Source: CAYNLG01 sp964397995 (lineage in GTDB: Bacteria > Planctomycetota > Phycisphaerae > FEN-1346). From it: a DNA stretch of 64,000 bases. The first letter of the stretch is position 1; each line of letters begins with the position of its first letter. Position numbers and translations under genes: made by a program. Below the pieces are notes generated by a model that worked only from the letters and a program-made list of their open reading frames with translations, was not told the origin of the DNA and did no database searches. Where the stretch lies: the NCBI GenBank assembly GCA_964397995.1, contig CAYNLG010000007.1, positions 1-64,000 on the forward strand, given 5' to 3'. Shown piece after piece: positions 26,170 through 34,973 of this stretch.

Positions 26170-28784
26170 ATGGCCGCGGCGGCGGCTTCGCGGAGGCGGC
26201 GGGCGGCCTCGGGCGAGGCCGGGGCGTCGCCCAGGCACCGGTCGATGAACGCCCCGAGCTGCCCGCGCGTCCAGCCGCACCGCTCGCGCGCGAGTTCCAG
26301 GTACTCGATGTCCTGCTGGGCGCGGCGGAAGACCTTCAGGCGCAGGCTGTGGTGGAGGCGGGCGGGCCCGCCCTCGCGCGGCTCGAAGATGAAGAGGCCG
26401 AGCGTATCGGCCGTCGCCAGGGCCGAGCCGTCCTTGTCGATCGTCTGCCACGGCACCACGCCCGACGCCCCGCCGCGGTACCCCCCGAGGACCCACGCCC
26501 ACGTCAGCCGGTTCGTGTGCTCGACCTTGCTCGTGGAGCCGTAAATCCAGGCGTCCAGACCGTCGAACTCCATCCGGTCGGCGACGACGCGCGGGTACCG
26601 CTCGAAGGCGCTCGTCGAGACGACCCAGAGGTCGGCCTTGCCCCAGAGCTGGCCCCGGTCGAACTGCGGACGCGAGATGTCGATGCGGTAGCGCACGGTG
26701 ACCGGCGAGCCGGGCGGGCGGGCGCGGCGGACGAGGTCGCCGTAGTACGCCAGGGCCCGGTAGTCGAAGTAGCCCGCGGGCTCGTCCAGCGTCCACGGGC
26801 CCTTGGTCGGGTCGTCCGGGCTCCCCTTGTTGTTGAGGTAGACCTGGAAGCCGGCGTCGGTCCAACCCGCGCGGCGGGCGAGGCCGAAGAAGTCGGCAAG
26901 CAGCGCGACCCACGTCCGGGCGTACTCGGGATGGTCGGCGAAGGCTTGGTACGCGTCCAGGCGCCCGTTCCAGTACGGCCGCATCGGCAGCGGCCAGCTC
27001 TCGTGGAACGTCAGGTAGAACCCGGGGGCGGCGACGGGCCCGCGATGGCCGCCCGCGTGCAGCGCCCCGGAGAGGTGCGGACCGAAGGCGGCGGCGAAGT
27101 CGGCCCAGTACGTGGTCGTCGCGCCCGGCTCGACGCCGTTGTAGCGGCGCTCGTCCATGCGCCGGCCGTCGGCCATCCGCATGTCCATGGTCGAGCGGCG
27201 GGCGTCCGCCGCGGCCGTCCGGTGCGAGTAGTGCAGCAGGTTCACGTGGACGCGGTGGTCGTACGCGACCCGCTGCAGCGCCTCGTACTCGCTCACCCGG
27301 TCCGGCAGGCCGTAGCCGTTCATCTCGCACAGGAAGCGCGCGCGGCGCGGCAGGGCGAACGGGCGGACCGCGATCTCGACGGGCAGGCGGCGGCCGTCGG
27401 AGAGCACCAGGGCGCCTTCGAGGCGCTCCCGGCGCTCGTCGAAGGCGACGTACACGTCCACAGCGAGCGGCGTCCAGGCGTTCTCGCGCAGGGCGACGCC
27501 CCCCGCCGGCATCGGCACGAGCGGGTCGGGCAGGCGCCGGCCGTCGGCGCCGTCGACGTAGAGGGCACGGCGGACGTCGACCCGCAGGCCGCCCACCTCG
27601 CACGCCGCCGTCACCCGCCCCGTGCCCTTGACCAGGGCCAGGAAGCCGACCACCTCGCCGCGCGCGGCTGCCAGGCGCACGGTGCGGCCGTCGAAGACGG
27701 CGTTCCGCGCGAGGTACCCGCGGGGCAGGTCGCCGACGGCGCGGCCGGCCTCGTCGAGCTTGTCGAGGAGCGGCACGGCCACGAGGCCCGGGGCGTCGCC
27801 CTTCGCGGGGGGCGGCAGGTCCGGCGCGGCCGGCTCCGGCACCGGGCCGGGGTCGGGCACGCGGCCGGAGACCGTGACGGCACGGCTGCGCTCGCCGCCG
27901 CGGCTCACGGTGCGAACGCTGACCCGCACGCGCGCCCCGGGAGCGAGGCCGAGGTCGCGGACGGGTATCATCTGGGCCTCGCCCGGCCGGACGGGCGGGA
28001 CGTTCCACCGCGGGAGCGGGCGGCCGCTGACCTCCACCTCGTAGACGAACCCGCGCGCCGGCCCCACGAGGTGCAGCCGCAGGCTCTCCGGGTCGCCCGC
28101 GTCGGTCAGGCGCAGGCCGGTCGGCGGGAGCGGCGCGGGCGCCGGCGGCCCGAGGGTGACGAGAAGGTGCGGCTCGCGGCCGCGCGCCTCGCGGCTGTGG
28201 ACGGTCGGGTTCCGCGAATAGTCGACGGTCCACTCGTGAACCGAGAGGCCGTGGGCGGCGCCGACGGCGCACGCGTGGACGAGGTCCGGCGCGACGGCCC
28301 AGCGGTAGACTCCCTCGGCGGCGCGGCTCTCGGCCTGGCACGTCAGGGTCCAGCCGTTGCTGCCGGTCATGGCCGGGAAGAGGGCGGCCGGTCGGCCCCA
28401 GCCGGGCTCGGGGCCGGCGCCGCTCGTCAGGGCGCAGCTCTTGAGTTCGTCCCACGGGCACGCGATGGTCGCGAGCGTGACGCCGTCGATCGCGTGGGCG
28501 GCCCGGTGGTAGACGAGTTCGGCCCGCGTGACGGTGCGGCCGGCAAGGAGGCGCGTGTCGAAAGCGACCGCCAGCAGGTGCTGGTTGCCCTTGATGCGGA
28601 GGCGCGGGGCGGCGCCGGCGTTCAGGTGCGTCTCGCCGCGGTAGAGGACGATGGAGTTGTCGGCCGTGACGGGGAGCATCAGGACCGTGCCGCCCTCCCC
28701 CGCACGGGCCGGCGCCACGCCCGCCGCGAGCGCGAGTGCCGCCAGCGCAAGGCCCGCGCGGCCCGGCCAGGTGACGCGTCGCAT
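26133..28784 (-). CDS. Secreted glycoside-hydrolase-like protein, GH123/DUF4091-like
   Basis: 883 aa; signal peptide MRRVTWPGRAGLALAALALAAGVAPARA. ATG at 28784 with AAGGGGG upstream. The first part (about 30-230) resembles a beta module with NSIVLYRGETHLNAG and AVAFDTRLL, as in disaggregatase-related or DNRLRE-type domains. A fibronectin-like, proline-rich region follows, then from about 330 a barrel-like domain with PDRVSEYEALQRVAYDHRVHVNLLHYSH, and near the end RLKVFRRAQQDIEYLELARE, the signature end of DUF4091/GH123 proteins (GH123 includes exo-beta-N-acetylgalactosaminidases). Catalytic pair not assigned. Probably periplasmic or secreted; cotranscribed downstream of a GH5-like gene 16 bases away. 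Confidence 0.72.
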   Translation of the reverse strand: MRRVTWPGRAGLALAALALAAGVAPARAGEGGTVLMLPVTADNSIVLYRGETHLNAGAAPRLRIKGNQHLLAVAFDTRLLAGRTVTRAELVYHRAAHAIDGVTLATIACPWDELKSCALTSGAGPEPGWGRPAALFPAMTGSNGWTLTCQAESRAAEGVYRWAVAPDLVHACAVGAAHGLSVHEWTVDYSRNPTVHSREARGREPHLLVTLGPPAPAPLPPTGLRLTDAGDPESLRLHLVGPARGFVYEVEVSGRPLPRWNVPPVRPGEAQMIPVRDLGLAPGARVRVSVRTVSRGGERSRAVTVSGRVPDPGPVPEPAAPDLPPPAKGDAPGLVAVPLLDKLDEAGRAVGDLPRGYLARNAVFDGRTVRLAAARGEVVGFLALVKGTGRVTAACEVGGLRVDVRRALYVDGADGRRLPDPLVPMPAGGVALRENAWTPLAVDVYVAFDERRERLEGALVLSDGRRLPVEIAVRPFALPRRARFLCEMNGYGLPDRVSEYEALQRVAYDHRVHVNLLHYSHRTAAADARRSTMDMRMADGRRMDERRYNGVEPGATTTYWADFAAAFGPHLSGALHAGGHRGPVAAPGFYLTFHESWPLPMRPYWNGRLDAYQAFADHPEYARTWVALLADFFGLARRAGWTDAGFQVYLNNKGSPDDPTKGPWTLDEPAGYFDYRALAYYGDLVRRARPPGSPVTVRYRIDISRPQFDRGQLWGKADLWVVSTSAFERYPRVVADRMEFDGLDAWIYGSTSKVEHTNRLTWAWVLGGYRGGASGVVPWQTIDKDGSALATADTLGLFIFEPREGGPARLHHSLRLKVFRRAQQDIEYLELARERCGWTRGQLGAFIDRCLGDAPASPEAARRLREAAAAAIQRSATDPSSRK

Positions 28785-28800
28785 GGTTCCCCCTTTCCGG

Positions 28801-31470
28801 TCAGGGCCGCTCCAGGACGGTGTACAGGCCGTCGGCGGGCAGCGTGACGCTCGTCGCGCCGCCCTCGCGGGTGACGGCCACGCGCACGTCGCGCGGGTAG
28901 CCGTGGGCGTCGAGGGCCCGGGCGGTCCACGGGCCGCCGCCCTTCAGCGTGACGGTCGCGTCGAGGTTCCGGACGAGCATCGGCGGGCCGCCGAGGTCGG
29001 CAATCGTGCCGCCCTCGACCCGCCACCCGTAGGGCTTCTCCTCGGTGACGGCCTGGACCAGGACGCGCGTCGCCGTCGCGAGCGGGGCGTCGTCGAGACT
29101 GGTCACGGTGACGCAGGCGAACTCGTTCGCGCAGGCGATAGTCACGTTGCCGAGCTGCTGCGGGCCGGCCTGGCCGAGGAAGCCGCCGACCGCCTGGGTG
29201 CGCGGGGTGTCGATGAGGCAGACGCCGGTGCCGTAGTCCCAGCGGACGGCGCCGGTGGGGGTCGCGAGGCGTTTCGCCTTGCGGTCGATGAGCGTCGCGA
29301 GCGGGCGGACGAGGAGGCGCGAGCGCCCCTGGTCGTAGCGTTCGACGACGCGGCCGAGGGCGAAGGCGAACGGGTCGATGCTGCCGGCGGCGGGGACGGC
29401 GCCCCCGGCGTCGGCCTGGCGGAGGGCGTCGAGGGCCGCCGGCGCGACGGCCGCCCCGCCCTTCAGGGCCCAGAAGTCCTCGACGGCGAGGGCCTGGCCG
29501 ACGACCACGGGCCCTTCCTCCAGGTCGCCGCGTCGCAGCGCGAGCGCGAGGGCCGGGAACTGGCCGAGGATGGTCGGGGTGGCACAGGCGAACTTCCTGG
29601 CGGAGGTTTCCCAGCTGGGGCCGCCGACGGCAAAGAAGAAGAGCCCGTCGAGGCCCTGCGCGGCGGCGCATGCGGCCGCCAGGAGCGGGAACTCGGCCTT
29701 GAACCGGTTCGGGTTGGGCCAGCCGATCTCGGAGATGATCTGCGGGTGGTCGGCGGGCTGGATGCAGTGGGTCGGCAGGGCGCCGGGCTCGCGGACGCCG
29801 GCGCGGCTCTCGAAGGTGTCGCCGACGCTGACCGAGTAGCTCGACCGCGGGCCCTCGTGCTTGCCGCCGAAGTAGCCGTGGCGGTCGATGACGTCGCCGG
29901 CGGTGTAGGTCCACCGCTCGACCGGCCCGAGGACGCGGGCGTCGGCCGTCTTCCAGTTGCCGCACACCACGAGGCCGCCGTAGCCGAGGTCGCGCTTCAG
30001 ATAGGCGGCGGTGGCGGCGTAGAAGGCGCGCTGGAGCTCGCCGAGGAAGCGAACCTGGTCGCCGACGCGGCGGCGCTTGCCGCCCTGCCCGTGGCCGTCG
30101 GCGGTCATGTGCCAAGCGTCGAAGAGGCCGAGGCGGCCGTCGCCGGGGGCGTCGCGCGGGTGCCCGGCGCCCTGCCAGGCGGCCAGGGCCTTCGCGGGCG
30201 AGCCGTAGCGGGCGGCGGCCCAGGCGCCGAAGCGGGCCTCCAGCTTGGCCATCTGCGGCGGGGGGACGTTCTTCGCGGTGAACGTCCAGAAGAAGAGGCT
30301 GTCCTCGTTGACGATCTCGACCATCGCCACCGCCGGGTCCTGGGCGAGCGGCACGCCCGTGTGCGGGTTCGGCGTCGCCAGCAGCGCCTTGGCCCAGGCC
30401 CGGTGGGCGGCCTGGAACGCGGGGTCGAAGAAGAGCAGCGCGAAGGGCTTCTTATTGTCCATGCCTTCGTAGCCCGCGAGGCCGTGCTCGGGCCGCACCC
30501 GGAACCAGAGGGGGAAGTAGAAGGAGAGGTGCGCGTAGATGCCTTCGGCCTTCAGGACGGCCACCAGGCGCTGAAGGTCGGCCAGGTATCGCTCGTTAAC
30601 GGCGGCGGGGTCGGCGGCGCCCTGGTCGAAGACGGCCCCATGGATGCGGACGGCGTTGACGCCCACCTTCGCGAGGCGCCGGGCGAGGTACCGCTGGGCG
30701 CCCTCGCCGAGACGGACGACGTCCGGGCCGACGTTGACGGCCCAGAATCTGAGTGGCGTGCCGTCGGCGCGGACGACGCGGTCGCCCTCGGCCCGGACGA
30801 AGCCGCCCGCCCCGGCCTCCGCCTCGTTCCGCCCGCGCAGGTCGATCGGCGAGGCCGCGAACGGGTCGGGCGGCGGCTCCAGCGCCCACCACCCCGGCTC
30901 GGAGAGGCCGCTCGTCTGGCCCGGCTTCAGTTTGCCGCGCGGCACGAACGGCCCGGACGCCAGCGCGAAGCAGTCGAAGCAGGCGGTGCGTTTCTCGCCG
31001 GGGCCGGCCAGCAGCCGGAGCTCGAAAACGTGGACGCCCCGAGCGAGCTTCACCTCGCCCAGGGTGACCCAGTTGACGCAGAGGTGCTCGCGGATCGGGA
31101 CGCTGTCGACAAGGCCGACGTCGCGGCCGCACACGCGCCAGTCGCCGCCGTCGAACCGCCAGCGGAACGGGCCGTGTTTCCAGAACTTGCGGCACCAGAG
31201 GGTGTAGGTGCCGGCCTCGGGGACGGCGACGCGGTAGCGCGCGAAGGCCTCGGGGCCTTTGCGCTCGCCGTCGTGGGTGAGCCAGTCGCCGCCCGAGAGG
31301 ACGTCGCGCTTCTCGGGGAAGGTCGAGGCCGAGAACCAGGTCCGCGCCGGGAAGTTCGTCTCGGCGGGGGCTTCGCCTTCCCACCAGACGACGGCGGCGC
31401 GGGCGGCGCCGGCCGCGAGCGAAACCAGGGCCAGGGCGAGCAGCGGTGCGCGGCAAAGGGTGCGGGGCAC
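28801..31470 (-). CDS. Secreted glycosidase-like protein: CBM-like domain plus GH5-type barrel
   Basis: 889 aa from GTG at 31470, with AAGGAG upstream and a signal peptide (LCRAPLLALALVSLAAGAARA). Residues about 27-175 form a jelly-roll carbohydrate-binding-like domain (VVWWEGEAPAETNFP at its start). A GH5/GH-A type barrel follows at about 230-640: the acid/base motif is VEIVNEDS with Glu389, and the nucleophile motif is ISEIGWPNP with Glu581, both at the ends of beta-strands as required for a retaining glycosidase. The last 200 residues look like beta domains. The polymer cut is unknown. Cotranscribed with the GH123-like gene downstream; the cytoplasmic fucosidases nearby may process the products. 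Confidence 0.78.
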   Translation of the reverse strand: MPRTLCRAPLLALALVSLAAGAARAAVVWWEGEAPAETNFPARTWFSASTFPEKRDVLSGGDWLTHDGERKGPEAFARYRVAVPEAGTYTLWCRKFWKHGPFRWRFDGGDWRVCGRDVGLVDSVPIREHLCVNWVTLGEVKLARGVHVFELRLLAGPGEKRTACFDCFALASGPFVPRGKLKPGQTSGLSEPGWWALEPPPDPFAASPIDLRGRNEAEAGAGGFVRAEGDRVVRADGTPLRFWAVNVGPDVVRLGEGAQRYLARRLAKVGVNAVRIHGAVFDQGAADPAAVNERYLADLQRLVAVLKAEGIYAHLSFYFPLWFRVRPEHGLAGYEGMDNKKPFALLFFDPAFQAAHRAWAKALLATPNPHTGVPLAQDPAVAMVEIVNEDSLFFWTFTAKNVPPPQMAKLEARFGAWAAARYGSPAKALAAWQGAGHPRDAPGDGRLGLFDAWHMTADGHGQGGKRRRVGDQVRFLGELQRAFYAATAAYLKRDLGYGGLVVCGNWKTADARVLGPVERWTYTAGDVIDRHGYFGGKHEGPRSSYSVSVGDTFESRAGVREPGALPTHCIQPADHPQIISEIGWPNPNRFKAEFPLLAAACAAAQGLDGLFFFAVGGPSWETSARKFACATPTILGQFPALALALRRGDLEEGPVVVGQALAVEDFWALKGGAAVAPAALDALRQADAGGAVPAAGSIDPFAFALGRVVERYDQGRSRLLVRPLATLIDRKAKRLATPTGAVRWDYGTGVCLIDTPRTQAVGGFLGQAGPQQLGNVTIACANEFACVTVTSLDDAPLATATRVLVQAVTEEKPYGWRVEGGTIADLGGPPMLVRNLDATVTLKGGGPWTARALDAHGYPRDVRVAVTREGGATSVTLPADGLYTVLERP

Positions 31471-31525
31471 GGGGGGCGGCTCCTTTCGGCGCGGGCCGCG
31501 CGGCGCGCGCGGCCTCGGTCCGCGC

Positions 31526-31981
31526 CTACCCGGCCTTGCGGTGGCGCGCGTCCTTCTTGCCGCGCCGCTCGGCCTTGGCGCGGCGGCGCTTCTCCTGCTT
31601 GAGGCGGCGCGCGGCGTGTTTCTTCTCCCGCTTGACCTCCCACCACGCGTCGAAGTCGGCGGGGGTGCGGAAGATGGTGGCGTCGACCTCGCCGTCGGAG
31701 GCCTCGCAGGTCTCGGTGTCGTAGTCGCGGCAGACGTCGAAGCGGCCGTCGTAGTTGGCGCAGCGGCCGTCGTCGGCCAGGTGCACGCATTCGTTGAAGA
31801 CCTGAAGGTTCCAGGTCTTATCATCGTGGTCGATGTAGACCTCGATGGCCCGGTGGGCCAGCAGCCAGCGGATCTCGTCGCGGTCGGCCTTGGAGGTGGG
31901 CTTCGAGATCTCGACAACGACGTAGCGGCAGCACCTGGCGCCGCACGCCTCGCAGTCGCCGTGTCCGGGGTTGGCGGCCAT
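31526..31981 (-). CDS. YkgJ family cysteine-cluster protein (zinc/iron-chelating)
   Basis: 151 aa, ATG at 31981 with GGAGA upstream. Cysteines occur as CEACGARCC at 10-18, then NECVHLADDGRCANYDGRFDVCRDYDTETCE, the pattern of the YkgJ/UPF0153 metal-binding family. The final 40 residues are a highly basic helix (KREKKHAARRLKQEKRRRAK), longer than in most relatives, possibly binding RNA or ribosomes. Family role is poorly defined: a metal-chelating or sensing protein. It is cytoplasmic (no signal) and sits between glycan genes and an MscS channel without clear functional link. Confidence 0.85.
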   Translation of the reverse strand: MAANPGHGDCEACGARCCRYVVVEISKPTSKADRDEIRWLLAHRAIEVYIDHDDKTWNLQVFNECVHLADDGRCANYDGRFDVCRDYDTETCEASDGEVDATIFRTPADFDAWWEVKREKKHAARRLKQEKRRRAKAERRGKKDARHRKAG

Positions 31982-32085
31982 GCGGAGTCTCCGGCCGCGC
32001 GGCCGGGGGCGCCCCGGCCCGCCACGGCGCGGGGCATTAGAGCAGGCCCGCGCGGGGGGGTCAAGCGCAGGCCTCGCCCCGCCGC

Positions 32086-33510
32086 CTACTCCTCGGCCAT
32101 CTTGCCCGAGGCCACGTGGATGGTCCGCGTCGGGAACGCGATCTCCAGGTCGCGCGCCACCAGCGCCCGCATGACGGCCAGGTTCACCCGCTCCATCGAG
32201 TCGAGGTAGTCGAGGTAGTCGGGCGAGACCGTGAAGTAGATGACCGTGAGGTTGAGGCTGGAGCCGCCGAACTCGGTGAAGCGGACGGCGATCCATTCGT
32301 TGTCGACGCCCTCGTCGGCCTCGAGGATGCCGCGGATGTCGGCCACGAGGGCCTCCATCTGGTCGGCGGTGGTGCTGTAGGTGACACCGACGGTCTGGAC
32401 GACGCGGCGCATGTTCCGGGCGGACCAGTTGTCGATGGCCGCGTCCGCCACGTGCTTGTTCGGGATCGCCACGACGCTGCGCCCGAACAGGCGTACGCGC
32501 GTCGAGCGGAAGCCGATCTGCTCGACGGTGCCCTCGGCGTCGTTGATCTTGACCAAGTCGCCGACGCGGAACGGGTGGTCGAGGAAGATGAAGACCGACC
32601 CGAAGAAGTTCGCGAGCGTGTCCTGCAGCGCCAGGGCGACCGCCAGCCCGCCGATGCCCAGCCCCGCCAGCAGGCTCGCGACGTTGTACCCCAGGAGCTG
32701 GACGACCCAGACGGCGGAGAAGGCCCCGATGGTGACCTTGAGCGACTTGCGAAGGAGCGGGACGATCTGGTCGTCGAGGCGCGAGTCCGTCCGCTCGGCC
32801 GCCTGCATGAGCTGGTAGACGACCACGTCCACCGCGCGGAAGAGGAACCAGACGATGTCCAGGGCCACCAGGACCTTGAGCGCGCCATACGCGAAGCCGC
32901 GCACATTCGGATCGACCGGCAGCCGCATCACCGCCGCCGCCCCGGCCAGGCCGGCCAGGGCCAACGCCCAGCCGATGGGCTTGGAGGCGGCCTCGCCCAT
33001 CATATGGTCGAACTTGAAAGGCGTCTTCTTGAGCAGCGGGATCAGCGTGTGGTCCCAGACGACGTCCGAGACCTTGCGCATCACCAGGCCCAGCAGGATG
33101 AAGAGGAAGGCGGCCAGGAACTGCCAGACCGCGACGCCGAGCAGTTCGATGAGGACCCAGCGGCCGAGGTACCGCTCCGCCAAGTACGAGAGGTCCAGCG
33201 CCGGGGCGTCGGGCTCGGGCGGCGGGGGCGCTTCCTGGTCGGCCGCCCAGGCCTCGGGGTCGGCGGACGGGTCGGCCGGGAGGGGGGCGGCGGCAGGCCC
33301 GGCCGCGGCGGCCTCCGCGGGCGGGTCGGCACCTTCTTCAGTGGCGGCCGGCGCCTCGGCGGGGGCCTCGCCGGCCAGGGCGCGCCCGGCGGTACTTCCC
33401 AGAAGCAGCAGGCCCCATCCCACAAGCGCCAGAAGGAGCGTCGCCGCGGCCAGGCGCACGGCCCCCCGGGCAACCAGGCGGTGCACGCGGCGGATGCGGG
33501 GGTTCGGCAT
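32086..33510 (-). CDS. Small-conductance mechanosensitive channel, MscS family
   Basis: 474 aa, ATG at 33510 with GGAGGG upstream. Opens as membrane tension rises to release osmolytes. An N-terminal hydrophobic segment is followed by a 60-residue Ala/Glu/Pro-rich acidic linker (about 45-110), then about five membrane helices. The pore-lining TM3-like sequence is GLGIGGLAVALALQDTLANFFGSVFIF, and the beta domain reads PFRVGDLVKINDAEGTVEQIGFRSTRVR, both diagnostic. The C-terminal cytoplasmic region is shorter than in YnaI-type channels. The periplasmic acidic linker is the only unusual part. No operon partner is clear. Confidence 0.93.
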   Translation of the reverse strand: MPNPRIRRVHRLVARGAVRLAAATLLLALVGWGLLLLGSTAGRALAGEAPAEAPAATEEGADPPAEAAAAGPAAAPLPADPSADPEAWAADQEAPPPPEPDAPALDLSYLAERYLGRWVLIELLGVAVWQFLAAFLFILLGLVMRKVSDVVWDHTLIPLLKKTPFKFDHMMGEAASKPIGWALALAGLAGAAAVMRLPVDPNVRGFAYGALKVLVALDIVWFLFRAVDVVVYQLMQAAERTDSRLDDQIVPLLRKSLKVTIGAFSAVWVVQLLGYNVASLLAGLGIGGLAVALALQDTLANFFGSVFIFLDHPFRVGDLVKINDAEGTVEQIGFRSTRVRLFGRSVVAIPNKHVADAAIDNWSARNMRRVVQTVGVTYSTTADQMEALVADIRGILEADEGVDNEWIAVRFTEFGGSSLNLTVIYFTVSPDYLDYLDSMERVNLAVMRALVARDLEIAFPTRTIHVASGKMAEE

Positions 33511-33606
33511 GCGGCAGCCCTCCGGGGTATCTCGGGACAGCCCCAGCCTAGCGCGCCGGCGCGCCGGATGCAAGCGCGCGACCGCCGAAGCGCCGGCCCG
33601 CCCCGG

Positions 33607-34866
33607 CTACACGATCGACCCGTCCGGTCGTTTCAGGACGATGTACCCGGCGCCCTGTTCGCGGCGCGGCTTCGAGGCGAACTCCAGCTTGATCACCGTC
33701 ACGCCGACCTGCTTGTCCGGGCTCTGGGGCGGCAGGCCCGTCAGGATGATCCGCCGCGTCTCCTGGACGAAGTCGATCGGCTTTCCGGTGGCCAGGTACG
33801 TCGCCTTCTTCAGCGTCCCCTTCATGCCGCCGATCGTCAGCTCCTGGCCCGGCCAGCGGAAGACCCAGTAGTACGCCGTCTTTCCGCGCAGGCTCCAGCG
33901 GCCGAGCGGCAGGTTGCGCAGGCGGCCGTCGGTCCGGTCGAGCTTCCCGTAGACGGCCTCGCCGTTCTCTCCGAGCCACTTGCCGACCGGCAGGAGCCGC
34001 TCGGTCGCCTCGGGCGGCACGGAGCCGTCAGGCGTCGGGCCGATGTTCAGCAGCAGGTTCCCGTAGCCGGCCGCGCACGTCTGCAGCATGCCGACGACCT
34101 CGCGGCTGCTCCGCCAGTCCGGCGAACATGGCATGTAGCCCCAGGAGCCGTTGAAGGTCATGCAGGCCTCCCAGGCGCGGCCGACCTCCTGGGGGTTGAC
34201 GCGCCCTTCGGGGGTGCCGAAGTCCTCGGGCGTGGCCGACCGGTTGTTGATCAGGATGGCGGGCTGGAGGCGGCGGACCATGCGGTTCATCTTCTTCGAT
34301 TCCCACCGCTCCGCGTCGAACCACGGCCACGAGACGTCGTACCACAGGATGTCGATCTGCCCGTAGTTCGACATCAGCTCGCGGACGCAGCCCTGGGTGA
34401 AGTCGAGGAACCGGCGCCGGGCGTCCTCGTCGGTGTAGCACGTCGCCCCGTCCGGGTGGTGCCAGTCCATCAGCGAGTAGTACAGGCCGACCTTGAGGTC
34501 AAACTCGCGGCACGCCTCGACGAACTCGGCCACCAAGTCGCGGCCCGGGCCGTAGTTGACGGCGCTATAGTCCGTCTGCCCGGTGTCCCAGAGGCAGAAG
34601 CCCTCGTGGTGCTTGGTGGTCATGACCATGTACTTCATGCCCGCCTTCTTCGCCAGCCGGGCCCACTCGCGGGCGGGCTTCGGCTTGGGCTTCCACGTGT
34701 GGGCGAGCTGCTCGTACTCCTCGACCGGAATCTGCTCGTGGTTCATCACCCACTCGTGGCGGCCGAGCTGCGAGTACAGGCCCCAGTGGATGAACATGCC
34801 GAACCGGGCCTCCTGGAACCACTGGAGGCGCTTCTCCTGCGGGACGACGGCGGACCGTTTGGCCAC
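33607..34866 (-). CDS. Alpha-L-fucosidase, GH29 (copy A)
   Basis: 419 aa, GTG start at 34866 with AAGGAG upstream. Retaining exo-enzyme that removes terminal alpha-L-fucose. Conserved sites: RFGMFIHWGLYS near 21-32 (His27-Trp28), TTKHHEGFCLW near 83-93 (His86-His87), SLMDWHHPDG near 131-140, and the nucleophile Asp177 in IDILWYD. No signal peptide, so it probably acts in the cytoplasm on imported oligosaccharides. A near-paralogue lies 107 bases upstream on the same strand, and a GH130 enzyme lies beyond that, suggesting an operon. It lacks the large C-terminal lectin modules of many secreted GH29 enzymes. The acid/base residue cannot be located with certainty. Confidence 0.93.
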   Translation of the reverse strand: MAKRSAVVPQEKRLQWFQEARFGMFIHWGLYSQLGRHEWVMNHEQIPVEEYEQLAHTWKPKPKPAREWARLAKKAGMKYMVMTTKHHEGFCLWDTGQTDYSAVNYGPGRDLVAEFVEACREFDLKVGLYYSLMDWHHPDGATCYTDEDARRRFLDFTQGCVRELMSNYGQIDILWYDVSWPWFDAERWESKKMNRMVRRLQPAILINNRSATPEDFGTPEGRVNPQEVGRAWEACMTFNGSWGYMPCSPDWRSSREVVGMLQTCAAGYGNLLLNIGPTPDGSVPPEATERLLPVGKWLGENGEAVYGKLDRTDGRLRNLPLGRWSLRGKTAYYWVFRWPGQELTIGGMKGTLKKATYLATGKPIDFVQETRRIILTGLPPQSPDKQVGVTVIKLEFASKPRREQGAGYIVLKRPDGSIV

Positions 34867-34893
34867 GGGAACTCTCCTTCGTACGCACGTGAG

Positions 34894-34953
34894 GCGCCGG
34901 CGGCGCGCCGGCGCGGCGACCTTCTATACCACAGCCGCGGGCGGGGGCGGCAA
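34894..34953 (-). promoter_or_regulatory. Hairpin and weak promoter-like boxes between the two fucosidase genes
   Basis: In the 107-base gap, GCGCCGGC-GGCGC-GCCGGCGC (34894-34914) forms a perfect 8 bp stem. Just upstream on the minus strand are TTGCCG (34953-34948) and TATAGA (34928-34923), spaced 19 bases. The element could be an internal promoter for the downstream fucosidase, or the stem could attenuate read-through. Weak evidence. Confidence 0.25.
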
Positions 34954-34973
34954 GCGAAAAAGGGGCGGCAAAC

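Noticed and set aside
25416..28847. Long plus-strand frame opposite the GH123-like gene
   Set aside because: Antisense shadow with V, R, G, E, A composition and no motifs; similar shadows occur at 28651-31602, 32116-35010, 37265-41185, 46090-48219 and 50090-53122.
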